The notes below the pieces were generated by a model. The model made no database searches. It saw only the letters and a list, made by a program, of their open reading frames with translations, and had not been told where the DNA came from. Both the position numbers and the translations under genes were made by a program. Below, in pieces: positions 24,538 through 33,414 of a stretch of DNA of 64,000 nucleotides (within the stretch, counting starts at the first letter, position 1; every line of letters starts with the position of its first letter). This stretch comes from Lentzea albidocapillata subsp. violacea (GTDB lineage: Bacteria; Actinomycetota; Actinomycetes; Mycobacteriales; Pseudonocardiaceae): positions 248,001-312,000 of the forward strand of contig NZ_FNET01000007.1 in NCBI RefSeq assembly GCF_900100275.1. Direction: 5' to 3'.

Positions 24538-25674
24538 ATGTTCAGGCGCACCCCGGTCACCGTGCTGTCCGGCTTCCTCGGCTCGGGCAAGACGACGTTG
24601 CTCAACCACGTGCTCGCCAACCGGGAAGGGCGGCGCGTGGCGGTGATCGTCAACGACATGAGCGAGATCAACATCGACGCCGCGCTGGTGGCGGGTCAGG
24701 GCACCCTGGACCGCACCACCGAGCGGCTGGTCGAGCTGACCAACGGCTGCATCTGCTGCACGTTGCGGGAGGACCTGCTCGACAGCGTCGGCGAGCTGGC
24801 GCGCTCGGGCCGGTTCGACACGATCCTCATCGAGTCCACCGGCATCTCGGAGCCGATGCCGGTGGCCGCGACCTTCGACTGGACCTTCGAGGACGGCACG
24901 AGCCTGTCCGACCACGCACAGCTGGACACGATGGTGACGCTGGTGGACGCGGCGGGCTTCCTGCGCGAGCTGACCACCGGTGACCACCTGGCCGAGCGTG
25001 ACCTGGCCGCCGCGGAGGAGGACGAGCGCACGATCTCGGACCTGCTGGTCGACCAGGTCGAGTTCGCGGACCTGCTGGTGGTCAACAAGACCGACCTCGT
25101 GACCGGCGAACAGCTCGCGACGCTCGACGCCGTGCTGCGCAGGATGAACCCTGCCGCCCGCCTGCTGCACACGCGGCACGGCGTCGTCGAACTGGCCGAG
25201 GTGCTCGACACCGGTCGCTACGACCCGATCACCGCCGCGCAGGCGCCCGGCTGGGCCCAGGAGCTGGCGGGCACCGGCCACGTCCCGGAGACCGAGGAGT
25301 ACGGCATCCGCTCGGTCGCGTTCCGCGCGTCGCGGCCCTTCCACCCCGCCCGGCTGATGGCGGCGCTGGCCGACTGGGACGGCGTGTTGCGCAGCAAGGG
25401 CTTCTGCCACATCGCCAGCCGCCCCGAGGTGCTCGCGGTGTGGTCACAGGCGGGCCCGAACCTCACCCTGGAACCGGGGCAGCTGCTGGACACCCCGCAG
25501 GGCCGCCAGGAGCTGGTCTTCATCGGGGTCGGCCTCGACCTCGACGAACCGCGCCGCCGCCTGGAACCGGCGTTGCTGACCGACGAGGAGTTCGCGGCCG
25601 GTCCGGTGCACTGGCGCGCGCTGGAGGACCCGCTGCCGGAGTGGGACCTCGCCGACCTGCACGAGCACGCCTGA
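24538..25674 (+). CDS. COG0523/CobW-family GTP-dependent metallochaperone
   Basis: A 378-residue G3E GTPase: Walker [10 protein letters not shown] at 12-20, the metal-binding G-C-I-C-C motif at 71-75, E-S-T-G near 100, and guanine motif N-K-T-D near 183. The C-terminal CobW domain is present. Zur-controlled members (ZigA/YciC group) hand zinc to essential enzymes under zinc starvation; the Zur box makes that the best reading here. The stop overlaps the methyltransferase ATG by one base (TGATG). Confidence 0.92.
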   Translation: MFRRTPVTVLSGFLGSGKTTLLNHVLANREGRRVAVIVNDMSEINIDAALVAGQGTLDRTTERLVELTNGCICCTLREDLLDSVGELARSGRFDTILIESTGISEPMPVAATFDWTFEDGTSLSDHAQLDTMVTLVDAAGFLRELTTGDHLAERDLAAAEEDERTISDLLVDQVEFADLLVVNKTDLVTGEQLATLDAVLRRMNPAARLLHTRHGVVELAEVLDTGRYDPITAAQAPGWAQELAGTGHVPETEEYGIRSVAFRASRPFHPARLMAALADWDGVLRSKGFCHIASRPEVLAVWSQAGPNLTLEPGQLLDTPQGRQELVFIGVGLDLDEPRRRLEPALLTDEEFAAGPVHWRALEDPLPEWDLADLHEHA

Positions 25675-26498
25675 TGACCGGCCCGTCGACCGCGGACCCC
25701 GCCGCGGCGGAAGCGGTGTTCGCACAAACCGAGCTGGCACTCCTGGAGGCTCTGCCGGTCGCCGGCGTGGTGGCCGACGTCGGACCCGGATCCGGCACCG
25801 GCACGCTGCGGCTGGCCGAACGTGCCGGACTTGTCTACGCCGTGGACAACGACGAGGCGATGCTCGCTCTGGTGCGCGAGCGTGCTGAGCAGGCAGGGCT
25901 GGGCGACCGTGTGCGCACGGTCCTGCACGACCTCGACGACGGTCCCATCCCGCTGCCGGAACCTGTGTCGCTGATCTGGTCCGGGGCCTGCGTGCACCAC
26001 GCGTTGTCCTGGCAGGGCGCGGTGTCCGGGCTGGCCGGCCTGCTCGCTCCCGGCGGCCTGCTCGCACTCGGAGAGGGCGGCCTGCCCGCGCGCTGCCTGC
26101 CCTGGGACGTCGGTGTGGGCAGACCTGGACTGGAGGCCCGGCTCGACGCCGCGCACAACGAGTGGTTCACGGCGTGGTTCGAGAGCAGACCCACGGCCGT
26201 GCGCGAGGCCCGCGGCTGGCCGGGCCTGTTGCGGTCCGCCGGACTCGAGCAGGTCACCAGCCGCAGCGTGCTGCTGGACCTGCCCGCCCCGCTCACCGAG
26301 GCGGTGCGAGAGGTGGTGCTCGCGGAGCTCGCCGCACGAGTCGGACGAGCCCAGGCGTACCTGGCCCAGGACGATCGCGTCGCGTGGAACGGTTTGCTCG
26401 ACCGCGCCTCGCCGGTGTGGCTGGGCAACCGTGACGACGTGGCGCTGCTCACGGCCAGGACCATCCACATGGGACAGAGGCGGGGAGAGCATGGCTGA
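25674..26498 (+). CDS. SAM-dependent methyltransferase coupled to the CobW gene
   Basis: A 274-residue class I methyltransferase: D-V-G-P-G-S-G-T-G-T (SAM motif I, 36-45), A-V-D-N-D (motif II), L-I-W-S-G-A-C-V-H-H-A-L (motif III/IV). The C-terminal half is Leu/Ala-rich and family-specific. Start overlaps the CobW stop, so it belongs to the same Zur-regulated unit. The substrate is unknown; a zinc-sparing or modification role is inference from context. Confidence 0.8.
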   Translation: MTGPSTADPAAAEAVFAQTELALLEALPVAGVVADVGPGSGTGTLRLAERAGLVYAVDNDEAMLALVRERAEQAGLGDRVRTVLHDLDDGPIPLPEPVSLIWSGACVHHALSWQGAVSGLAGLLAPGGLLALGEGGLPARCLPWDVGVGRPGLEARLDAAHNEWFTAWFESRPTAVREARGWPGLLRSAGLEQVTSRSVLLDLPAPLTEAVREVVLAELAARVGRAQAYLAQDDRVAWNGLLDRASPVWLGNRDDVALLTARTIHMGQRRGEHG

Positions 26499-26525
26499 CC
26501 GGGTGCGCTCTTGTAGTGGACGGGG

Positions 26526-27398
26526 CTAACTCGCGATGCTCTCGGCCCGGCGTCGTGGGGCGCGGGCGAGCAGACCGTGCTTGGGCGCCAGAACCCAGGC
26601 CGTGAGGAACACCGCGGTGAGGACGAGGACGATCGTTCCCCCGGTCGGGAAGTCCCACGACCACGACACGTACAGACCGGCCAGCGCACACAAGCCGCCG
26701 ATCACCGGCGCCAGCAGCATCATCACGGCGAGCCGGTCGGTCAGCAGGCGCGCGGTCGCCGCGGGCGTCACCAGGAGCGCGAGCACCAGGATGTTGCCGA
26801 TGGTCTGCACCGAGATCACCACCGCGAGGGTGACGAGCACGTAGAGCACGATGTCGAGCCAGAACACCCGCAGCCCCGTCGCCCGCGCCATCTCCCGGTC
26901 GAGGGTGACCGCGACGAACTCCTTGTGCAGCAGGAACACCGCGCCCAGCACGAGGATGCCGGTCACCGCGACCGTGTACAGGTCCTCGTCCGGGATGCCG
27001 GTGATGGAGCCGAAAAGGAACTGCTGCAACGATCCCGCGTAGCCCGGTGCCCGGGAGATCACCACGATGCCCAGCGCGAACGCGGCCACGAAGAAGATCC
27101 CGATGACGGAGTCCTCGCGCAGCCGCCGGTTCTGCGAGAACACGGCGACCAGCACGGCGGTCGCCACACCGGCGATGGTGCCGCCGAGGATCAGGTTGCC
27201 CGACACCGCGAACGCGATGGCCAGTCCGGGGAACACGGCATGTGCGACCGCGTCGCCGATGAACGCCATTCCCCGCAGGACGACGTAACAGCCCACGACG
27301 CCGCAGACGATCGAGGACATCACCGCGACCAGCAACGCCTTGGGCAGGAACGCGAGGTCGGGGTTGACCAGGTCGCGGAGGAAGTCGATGGGGGACAT
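26526..27398 (-). CDS. ZnuB-like metal ABC permease of the surface-protein-associated zinc importer
   Basis: A 290-residue ABC-3 family permease with about eight membrane helices. Conserved G-D-A-V-A-H-A-V-F-P-G near residue 48 and G-N-I-L-V-L-A-L-L-V-T-P near 205 are typical of ZnuB/MntB. It moves Zn2+ (or Mn2+) inward with the ATPase gene directly upstream. It is the last gene of the minus-strand operon that begins at 31937, whose promoter region has Zur-like boxes. Confidence 0.93.
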   Translation of the reverse strand: MSPIDFLRDLVNPDLAFLPKALLVAVMSSIVCGVVGCYVVLRGMAFIGDAVAHAVFPGLAIAFAVSGNLILGGTIAGVATAVLVAVFSQNRRLREDSVIGIFFVAAFALGIVVISRAPGYAGSLQQFLFGSITGIPDEDLYTVAVTGILVLGAVFLLHKEFVAVTLDREMARATGLRVFWLDIVLYVLVTLAVVISVQTIGNILVLALLVTPAATARLLTDRLAVMMLLAPVIGGLCALAGLYVSWSWDFPTGGTIVLVLTAVFLTAWVLAPKHGLLARAPRRRAESIAS

Positions 27399-28142
27399 TC
27401 AGACCGCCTTGAGGATCTTGAGCAACGGGCTGCCCTCGCTGACGCCGAAGGTGTCCATCCACGGTTTCTCGTCGCGCAGCTGATCCGGCGGCCCCGCGGC
27501 GACGACCGTGCGGTTGAGCAGGATGAGCCTGTCGCAGGTGTAGAGCGCGCCCGGCAGGTCGTGGGTGGTGGTCAGCACGGCGTTGGAGTCCCTGGCCAGT
27601 GACAGCAGCAGGTCGGAGAGCAGTTCCTGAGTGGGCATGTCCAGGCCCGTGAAGGGCTCGTCGAGCAACAGCGCCGACGGCTGGAGCGCCAACGCCCTCG
27701 CCAGCAGCACGCGCTGACGCTGCCCTCCGGACAGTTCGCCGACCGGCCGGGTCCGCAGATCGGCCATGCGCACCCGGTCGAGCGCCTCGACCACCGCGCG
27801 CCAGTCCGCCGCCCGCGGCCTGCGGAACAGGCCGAGCCGTCCGGTGCGGCCGGTCATCACCACGCCCTCCACCGAGAGCGGGAAGTCCCAGGCGAACTCG
27901 TGCCGCTGAGGCACGTAACCCAGGCCGGTGCCCGCGCGGCGCACCGGCTCCCCGTCCACCTCGACCTGACCCGCCTTGGGTTTCAGCAGGCCCATCAGGC
28001 TGCGCAGCAACGTGGTCTTGCCCGCCCCGTTCGGCCCGACCAGCCCGACCAGTTCGCCTCGGTCGACGGTGAGGCCGACGTCGGTGAGTACCCGGCGTCC
28101 GCCCAGATCCACGGCCAGCCCGCTCACCCGCAGCGCGTTCAC
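27399..28142 (-). CDS. ZnuC-like ATP-binding protein
   Basis: A 247-residue ABC ATPase: Walker A G-P-N-G-A-G-K-T-T, signature L-S-G-G-Q-R-Q-R, Walker B L-L-L-D-E-P, switch T-T-H-D. It resembles the ATPase of the actinobacterial 'anchored repeat-type' ABC transporter group, always found beside surface-anchored repeat proteins. It starts with GTG overlapping the stop of the upstream surface protein gene (GTGA) and abuts the permease gene. Confidence 0.93.
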   Translation of the reverse strand: MNALRVSGLAVDLGGRRVLTDVGLTVDRGELVGLVGPNGAGKTTLLRSLMGLLKPKAGQVEVDGEPVRRAGTGLGYVPQRHEFAWDFPLSVEGVVMTGRTGRLGLFRRPRAADWRAVVEALDRVRMADLRTRPVGELSGGQRQRVLLARALALQPSALLLDEPFTGLDMPTQELLSDLLLSLARDSNAVLTTTHDLPGALYTCDRLILLNRTVVAAGPPDQLRDEKPWMDTFGVSEGSPLLKILKAV

Positions 28143-29035
28143 CCGGATGTCCCCTGCCGCTTCGCCGCGCGGCCGCGCACGATCACAACGACGACGAGCA
28201 CAGCCAGCACGGCGACGGCGGCGATCAGTGCGATGACACCCCAGGGCGGTCCCGAACCGCCGGCAGTGTCCTTTTCGGACACGGCGGAAGGTGTTGCGCT
28301 CGCTGACGTTCGCGACGCAGCCGACAAGGCCGATCTGGCATCGGTCGCGTCACCGACGGCGAAGCGCAGCGTCGCGGTGTCGCGAGCCTCCTTGCCGTCT
28401 ATCAGTTTCGCGTGCGCCTCCACCTGGACGAGGTAGACGCCGGGAGTGGTGAAGACCCAGTTGGCGTGCGTGTGCGTGTTGGTGTCGACCCAGATGTCCT
28501 GGCGTCCGGCCTTGGTGGAGTTCCAGAGCACGTCGGCGGCGCCGAAGTTGCCGGCCTGCAGGTAGACGAACAACTCGCCGGGACCGTCGACGCCGGTGAG
28601 GGTCAGGGTGACGCCGCGGTCGACGACCTCCATCACCTCGGGGTCCTGGGTGTTCCAGCCGACCCAGGTCACCTCGGGGTTCTGCACCTGCGGCAGCACG
28701 TGCACCCGCGCACCCGGTTTGCCGATGAAGGCGTACGCGGGGTTGTCCGGCACCGTGAGCAGAGCCTTGTCCGAGACCTGGAACGCCGTGCGATCCAGGT
28801 TCCGCCACACGGACTGTTCGCCGGTGTCGTCATGCACCATCAGCTTCCACGCGCCGTCGACGTAACGAGGGCCGATGTCCACGTGGCCGCGCGCCAGCAC
28901 GGCCTCCTCCAACGCGATCCGCTGGTCGGGCGCGATCGTCTGGTCCGGCCCGTCGCCGGGTGGCTGCGCCAGGGCCGCGGCGGGCGCCAGCAGCGCCGCC
29001 ACGACCAGCAGGGCGCTCGGCAGGGACCGTCTCAT
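28139..29035 (-). CDS. Membrane-anchored protein with one actinobacterial surface-anchored (choice-of-anchor M) domain
   Basis: A 298-residue protein: signal peptide (cleaved after A-L-A near 24), one complete surface domain (about 45-215) with A-R-G-H-V-D, Y-A-F-I-G-K-P-G, G-W-N-T-Q and T-H-T-H-A-N-W-V-F, then a C-terminal membrane helix and basic tail. The ATG at 29035 is used because AAAGAGGAG directly precedes it; an upstream ATG (29050) would make that ribosome-binding site coding. Probably a zinc-binding surface partner of the ABC importer; the function is inferred. Confidence 0.85.
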   Translation of the reverse strand: MRRSLPSALLVVAALLAPAAALAQPPGDGPDQTIAPDQRIALEEAVLARGHVDIGPRYVDGAWKLMVHDDTGEQSVWRNLDRTAFQVSDKALLTVPDNPAYAFIGKPGARVHVLPQVQNPEVTWVGWNTQDPEVMEVVDRGVTLTLTGVDGPGELFVYLQAGNFGAADVLWNSTKAGRQDIWVDTNTHTHANWVFTTPGVYLVQVEAHAKLIDGKEARDTATLRFAVGDATDARSALSAASRTSASATPSAVSEKDTAGGSGPPWGVIALIAAVAVLAVLVVVVIVRGRAAKRQGTSG

Positions 29036-29049
29036 GTACTCCTCTTTCA

Positions 29050-30594
29050 TCAGCGCAGGCAGTCGCGCAGCGAGTCGGCGTTGAACCGCATCATCCGGAC
29101 GTAGGTCGTGACCTCGCCGTCGAAGGTGTCGCCGTAGATCGGGCAGACCCGGATTCCCTGCTCGCCGGCGACCTGGGTGAGCGTCGACGAACGGGCGGCC
29201 AGGTTGGGTTCGAGGAACACCGCGGGCACCGCGAGGTTGCGGATCGTCTCGGTGAGCTTGCGGCGGTCGGCCAGGGAGGGCTCGGTGGCGGGGTTGGGCG
29301 TGACGAACCCGGCCACGCTCATGCCGTACGCCTGGGCGAGATAGCCGAACGCGTCGTGCGTCGTGATCAGATGACGGCGCGCCGCCGGGATCTCGCCGAT
29401 CTGCGCGCGCACGTACCGGTCGAGTGTGTCGAGCTCAGCGAGGTAGGTCTCCGTGTTGCGCCGGTACTCCCGCGCGCCCCCAGGATCCTTCTCGATCAGC
29501 GTGTCCCGGATGACCTTTGTGTAGGCCATGGCGTTGCGCACGTTCTGCCACAGGTGCGGATCGATCTCGCCGTGCACGTGCTTGCCGAGCACGGCCTGGG
29601 CGAGCTGGTAGACCCGCTCACCGGGCCGGCCCAGGAACCCGAACCCGGCGGGGATCTCGCTGAGCGCCTTGCTCGGCACCACGACGACGGCATCGGCCGC
29701 CGGCACGACCTGCTGCGCCTTCTCCCCGCCTCCCTGCGGATCGAAGAGGGCGTAGACCTGCTCGCGGTCCAGATCGACGGTGAGGTCGGCGTGCCCGCGG
29801 TCGACCTGCACAGGCCGGTTCGGGGGCTGTACACCGACCGCGAAGGTGAACCTCGACTCGCCGAGCGGGACCGGTCGGGACCGCTGGTCCACCCGCAGTT
29901 GTGCGGACAGGGTCACCTCGTAGACACCAGGCCGGGTGAACGCCCAGGACATGTGGGTGTGGGCGTCGGCGGGCAGGATCGCGGTGTCGTCGCCGTACCC
30001 GTCGCCGGGGTCGAAACCGTTGCTGGAGTCGAAGTAGATGTCGGCGTCGCCGAACGACCCGGTGAGGTAGCCGTAGACGTTCCCGGGACCGCTGGCGGCG
30101 GTCATGCTCAGCAGGACCTCCGACGCGCGGTTCGCGCCGTGAGCTTTCCCGTCGCCCCTGGCCCGCAGTCCGAGCCACACGGTGTCCAGCGTGACGTCCT
30201 CGACCAGCGGGATGATCTCGGCGGCGTACTTGACGGCGTCCTCGGCCAGCGAGACGTTCGCCGCCTCCGGGCGGAGGTTGGCATCCAGGGCTCTGATGAC
30301 GGAGTGCTCCTCCAGCATCACGTAGTTGCTGAACGCCACGTCCGCGTACACCACGTTCCGCACGTCACGCAGGCTCGGTTCGTAGGAGTGCGGGTCTGCT
30401 CCGTCGGGCACCAGCGAGGTGACGTTGACCCTCGGCCCGCCGACGTTGCGCACGAGGTCCTGCAGCAGTCCGGTCGTGGTGACCACCTGCAACCGGCCGT
30501 CGCGATCGCTCAGCGAGGCGGGAGCGGCGCAGCCCGAAGCCCCCACCATGACGATCAACCCGGCCAGCAGGGGCCGGCGCAAGCCAAGGAGCAC
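29050..30594 (-). CDS. ZnuA-like zinc-binding lipoprotein with an inserted, apparently permuted surface domain
   Basis: A lipoprotein (L-I-V-M-V-G-A-S-G-C lipobox) of the metal-binding cluster A-I group. N-lobe: D-G-A-D-P-H-S-Y-E-P-S; C-lobe: E-I-D-P-H-L-W and T-T-H-D-A-F-G-Y, supplying three His ligands. Between the first two motifs, where ZnuA has its His loop, about 190 residues of surface-domain sequence are inserted. The halves are in reverse order: G-S-F-G...D-A-H-T-H-M-S-W-A-F first, then D-R-G-H-A-D...F-L-G-R-P-G-E-R-V. GTG at 30594 puts the signal peptide in normal position; GTG at 30654 would lie just 3 nt after the previous stop, before the 30623-30652 hairpin. Confidence 0.88.
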   Translation of the reverse strand: MLLGLRRPLLAGLIVMVGASGCAAPASLSDRDGRLQVVTTTGLLQDLVRNVGGPRVNVTSLVPDGADPHSYEPSLRDVRNVVYADVAFSNYVMLEEHSVIRALDANLRPEAANVSLAEDAVKYAAEIIPLVEDVTLDTVWLGLRARGDGKAHGANRASEVLLSMTAASGPGNVYGYLTGSFGDADIYFDSSNGFDPGDGYGDDTAILPADAHTHMSWAFTRPGVYEVTLSAQLRVDQRSRPVPLGESRFTFAVGVQPPNRPVQVDRGHADLTVDLDREQVYALFDPQGGGEKAQQVVPAADAVVVVPSKALSEIPAGFGFLGRPGERVYQLAQAVLGKHVHGEIDPHLWQNVRNAMAYTKVIRDTLIEKDPGGAREYRRNTETYLAELDTLDRYVRAQIGEIPAARRHLITTHDAFGYLAQAYGMSVAGFVTPNPATEPSLADRRKLTETIRNLAVPAVFLEPNLAARSSTLTQVAGEQGIRVCPIYGDTFDGEVTTYVRMMRFNADSLRDCLR

Positions 30595-30622
30595 GTCGTC
30601 ACGCCAATCTGTCGCGCGAGAT

Positions 30623-30652
30623 GCGGAGGCCGGGGCGAACGCCGGCCTCCGC
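30623..30652 (-). repeat. 11-bp stem hairpin inside the zinc operon
   Basis: GCGGAGGCCGG at 30623-30633 pairs perfectly with 30642-30652 around an 8-base loop. It lies between the stop of the surface-protein gene and the likely start of the binding-protein gene, with no T-run. It could slow transcription or stabilise the upstream mRNA, giving more surface protein than transporter. Confidence 0.6.
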
Positions 30653-30657
30653 ACGGA

Positions 30658-31293
30658 TCACGGTTGAACGGTGAAGGTGTAGGCCTTCTGGCCCGTGGTG
30701 ACCGCGCCGCCGGCGGCCTGGGTCGCCGTGACCTCGAAGACCGCGGTGTAGGTACCGGCCGCTTCGAACGCCCAGTTGGCGTGGGCGTGGGTGTTCACGG
30801 CGAACGAGCGGCTGTCGGGCAGGCCGTTGCCGCTGTCGAACCACACGGTCGGCGTGCCGAAGGAGCCCGTGGTGAAGACGCTGAAGCCCGCGGGTCCGGT
30901 GACGGACACCAGCTTCACGGTGAGCGCGTTGCCCTGCAGTACGCCCGTCGGCACGCCCTCGGTGCTGAAGCCCGCCCACAGCACGCCGTTCGCCTGGCTC
31001 TGCGGCAGGATCCACACCGGCGAGCCGGGGGAGCCGAGGAACGCGTAGGAGGGGTTCGACGGCACCGTGGTGCGGCTCGCCGGCACGGCGTTCAGCGTCA
31101 CGGTGGACGGGTCGCGGTCCGCGCCGGGAACGACGGTGTCGTCGCGGACGTCGAGCGTGAGGGCACTGCCGGTCCAGTCGACGTCGATGGCGTCGGCGTG
31201 GCCGGACGAGAGGGTCACCGCGGCGTGTGCGGTACCCGAAGTCACCAGGGCGAGCCCGGCGGCCAGTGCGACGGCGGTGAGGCGGCGGATCAT
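30658..31293 (-). CDS. Secreted single-domain surface-anchored-type protein
   Basis: A 211-residue protein consisting of a signal peptide (ending G-T-A-H-A-A, about 24) and one surface domain with S-S-G-H-A-D, Y-A-F-L-G-S-P-G-S, W-A-G-F-S-T-E, F-G-T-P-T-V-W-F-D-S and T-H-A-H-A-N-W-A-F. It ends right after the domain with no anchor, so it may be released or bind other surface proteins. Its ATG overlaps the stop of the upstream paralogue (ATGA). Confidence 0.85.
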   Translation of the reverse strand: MIRRLTAVALAAGLALVTSGTAHAAVTLSSGHADAIDVDWTGSALTLDVRDDTVVPGADRDPSTVTLNAVPASRTTVPSNPSYAFLGSPGSPVWILPQSQANGVLWAGFSTEGVPTGVLQGNALTVKLVSVTGPAGFSVFTTGSFGTPTVWFDSGNGLPDSRSFAVNTHAHANWAFEAAGTYTAVFEVTATQAAGGAVTTGQKAYTFTVQP

Positions 31294-31937
31294 CGGTTCA
31301 CCTTGAGACGGTAGGTGGCGGACTCGGAAACGACCTTCTGCCCGGTCGCGGCGAGGACGCCCGCGGCGCGCACGGTCACCGTGTAGGTGCCGGCGGCCTC
31401 GAACGCCCAGTTGGCGTGCTGGTGCCCTCCGGCGGTGAGTTCGATCCGGTCGGGCAGGCCGTCGCCGCTGTCCACCAGGACGGTCGGCGCACCCACGGCG
31501 TCGGTGGTGAAGATGCTGAAGTCGCCGGGACCGCGGACGCACTCGACCTTCAGCTTCAGCGTGCCCTCCGTGAAGATCCCCGGCTCGATCTCCTCGGCGG
31601 CGATCCCGGGCCACAGCAGGTCCGGGTCCTGCACCTGGGGCAGGACCCAGACCGGCGCGCCGGGCGTGCCGAGGAATCCGTACGCGGGGTCGGCGGGCAC
31701 GGATGTCCTGGCGGCGGACTTCGCGACCAGCAGCACCTCCGAGGGCTCGTACTCGGCCGCGGCGGCTTCGTCGTGGACGTGCAGGTGGAAGGCGCCGTCC
31801 TCGAAGGCGACACCGAAGACGTCGACGTGACCGCTGTCGATCGTGGTGATCGTTTCGGCGGTGGCGGGCGCGGCGGTGAGGGTGGTCAACCCGGTCGCTG
31901 CCGCGAAGAGCAGGGCGATGTGTGCAGTGGTGCGCAC
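31290..31937 (-). CDS. Secreted single-domain surface-anchored-type protein, first gene of the zinc operon
   Basis: A 215-residue paralogue of the next gene: signal peptide (to about A-P-A-T-A), then one surface domain with D-S-G-H-V-D, Y-G-F-L-G-T-P-G-A-P, W-P-G-I-A and G-G-H-Q-H-A-N-W-A-F. No C-terminal anchor. The GTG at 31937 is chosen: GGAG lies 9 nt upstream and the signal peptide then has a normal length; a start at 32021 would add 28 residues and run through the Zur-like box. It heads the six-gene minus-strand operon. Confidence 0.83.
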   Translation of the reverse strand: MRTTAHIALLFAAATGLTTLTAAPATAETITTIDSGHVDVFGVAFEDGAFHLHVHDEAAAAEYEPSEVLLVAKSAARTSVPADPAYGFLGTPGAPVWVLPQVQDPDLLWPGIAAEEIEPGIFTEGTLKLKVECVRGPGDFSIFTTDAVGAPTVLVDSGDGLPDRIELTAGGHQHANWAFEAAGTYTVTVRAAGVLAATGQKVVSESATYRLKVNR

Positions 31938-32005
31938 GGACGTGGACTCCAATCGTGCGGTGGTGCGGCCCGAGCGGGCCGCGGCACACATCGCAGTCTT
32001 GTCAA

Positions 32006-32055
32006 TGAAAATCGTTGTCAACAGGGCTGAATGGCCTATTGGAAATGATTTTCGT
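32006..32055. promoter_or_regulatory. Two Zur-like boxes in the divergent zinc promoter region
   Basis: Imperfect dyads TGAAAATCGTTGTCA (32006-32020) and GGAAATGATTTTCGT (32041-32055) lie 35 bp centre to centre in the 181 bp between divergent genes. Both resemble the actinobacterial Zur operator (TGAAAATcATTTTCA type), one probably serving each direction. The region is also locally AT-richer than its surroundings. Confidence 0.72.
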
Positions 32056-32118
32056 TTGTATTACGGTCGGGTCGCGCCGCCGATCGGGCGGTGCTGGTGC
32101 CTGGAGGTTCGAAAACAC

Positions 32119-33414
32119 ATGCGCGTGCGTGCGTCCACACGCGTCACGGCGGGGCTGTTCGCCGTTGTCGCCGCACTGCTGCTGAGTGCGCCCGCCGTGC
32201 TCGCCGAACCTGTTGACCCCGTTGCGGACGCCGTCCTGGACGTCGCCGGAGATCGTCTCGAAATCGAGGTCGCACGACAGCGGGTCGAGGCGGCCGATCC
32301 GGCCAGGCCCGTCGAGCTGACCTGGGACACCGGTTCCATCAAGCCCGGCACCGTCTTCGGCGACAGGGTCACCCTGCGAGCGTCCGTTGTGGACAGCGGG
32401 CAACCGGCGGCGGAGCCCGTCGCGGTACCCGTCGCGTCCACCGGAACGCTCCAGGTCGATCCGCCGGGACCGGGCGGGCACGAGCTCCGCCTCGAAGCCA
32501 CCGCGCACGCTCTCGACGGCCGGCCGCTGGCCGTCGAGAGCGTCTACGCCCTGTCGGTCGCCGAGGCGGCTCGCCCCGCAGTGGCGCCTCAGGTCGTCCC
32601 GCCGGCTCCTCGGCCCGAGGTGGCCACGCCGAGCCCGCAGGTTCGTGTCGCCGCGCAACAACCACCGACGGCCACCGGTCGCGTCGTCATCGACAGGGGA
32701 CACGTCGACGCCGTCGCGCCCCGGTTGCTGCCGGACGGACTGCACATCCAGGTCAAGGACGGCACAGTCGCCGGCACCACGACGTGGCGCGAGCCGGCCG
32801 ACGTGGAACTGAAGGCCACTACCGCTTCGCGGACCGCATTGCCCGCGAGCCCGGAACTCGCGTTCCTCGGCGCGGCGGGCAAGCAGGTCTTCCTGCTGCC
32901 GCAGACCCAGCGGGCCGACCTCCTCTGGGCGGGCTGGTCCACCGAGGAACTGCGTCCGGCCGACGTGTCCGGACCGGTGACGTGGTCGCTGACCGCCGTC
33001 GAGGGTCCCGGTGCGTTCGGCCTGTTCACCACCGGCTCGTTCGGCGAGCCGTCGGTCCTCTTCAACAGCACCGACGGTCTCCCGGACGTGCAGTCCGTGC
33101 CACTGGGCACGCACGCCCACGCCAACTGGGTGTTCGCCGAACCTGGCCGCTACCGCCTCACGTTCACCGCCACCGCACCCGGTGCCGGCGGACCGCTGAC
33201 CGACACCGAGACCTACACCTTCACGATCGGCGACGGCACCTCGTCACCGACGCAGCAGCAGCCCGGCACCGCCAACCGCAATCCCACCACCGCTCTCGCG
33301 TCGACCGGCCCCGCCGGCCTGCCCGCCGTCACCGGCCTGGGCCTGGCTCTGCTCGCCTCGGGTGTGGCCGTGCTCGTCATCACCCGCCGCCGCGTCCAGG
33401 AGAAGACCTCGTGA
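32119..33414 (+). CDS. Cell-wall-anchored surface protein with one surface domain and LASTG sorting signal
   Basis: A 431-residue protein: signal peptide (about 1-30), a ~140-residue N-terminal region unlike the other proteins, a Pro-rich linker, one surface domain (I-D-R-G-H-V-D, L-A-F-L-G-A-A-G, W-A-G-W-S-T-E, G-T-H-A-H-A-N-W-V-F), then L-A-S-T-G, a hydrophobic helix and R-R-R tail. L-A-x-T-G is the class E sortase signal of high-GC actinobacteria. The ATG at 32119 has GGAGG about 11 nt upstream. It is divergent from the zinc importer operon and shares its Zur-like control region; no sortase gene is in the window. Confidence 0.88.
   Translation: MRVRASTRVTAGLFAVVAALLLSAPAVLAEPVDPVADAVLDVAGDRLEIEVARQRVEAADPARPVELTWDTGSIKPGTVFGDRVTLRASVVDSGQPAAEPVAVPVASTGTLQVDPPGPGGHELRLEATAHALDGRPLAVESVYALSVAEAARPAVAPQVVPPAPRPEVATPSPQVRVAAQQPPTATGRVVIDRGHVDAVAPRLLPDGLHIQVKDGTVAGTTTWREPADVELKATTASRTALPASPELAFLGAAGKQVFLLPQTQRADLLWAGWSTEELRPADVSGPVTWSLTAVEGPGAFGLFTTGSFGEPSVLFNSTDGLPDVQSVPLGTHAHANWVFAEPGRYRLTFTATAPGAGGPLTDTETYTFTIGDGTSSPTQQQPGTANRNPTTALASTGPAGLPAVTGLGLALLASGVAVLVITRRRVQEKTS

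Noticed and set aside
29036-29050. Upstream ATG start for the membrane-anchored surface protein
   Set aside because: The five codons it would add are the AAAGAGGAG ribosome-binding site of the ATG at 29035.
28960-31314. 784-codon plus-strand frame
   Set aside because: Antisense to the zinc-binding protein and surface protein genes, which have signal peptides and family motifs; the plus frame has none.
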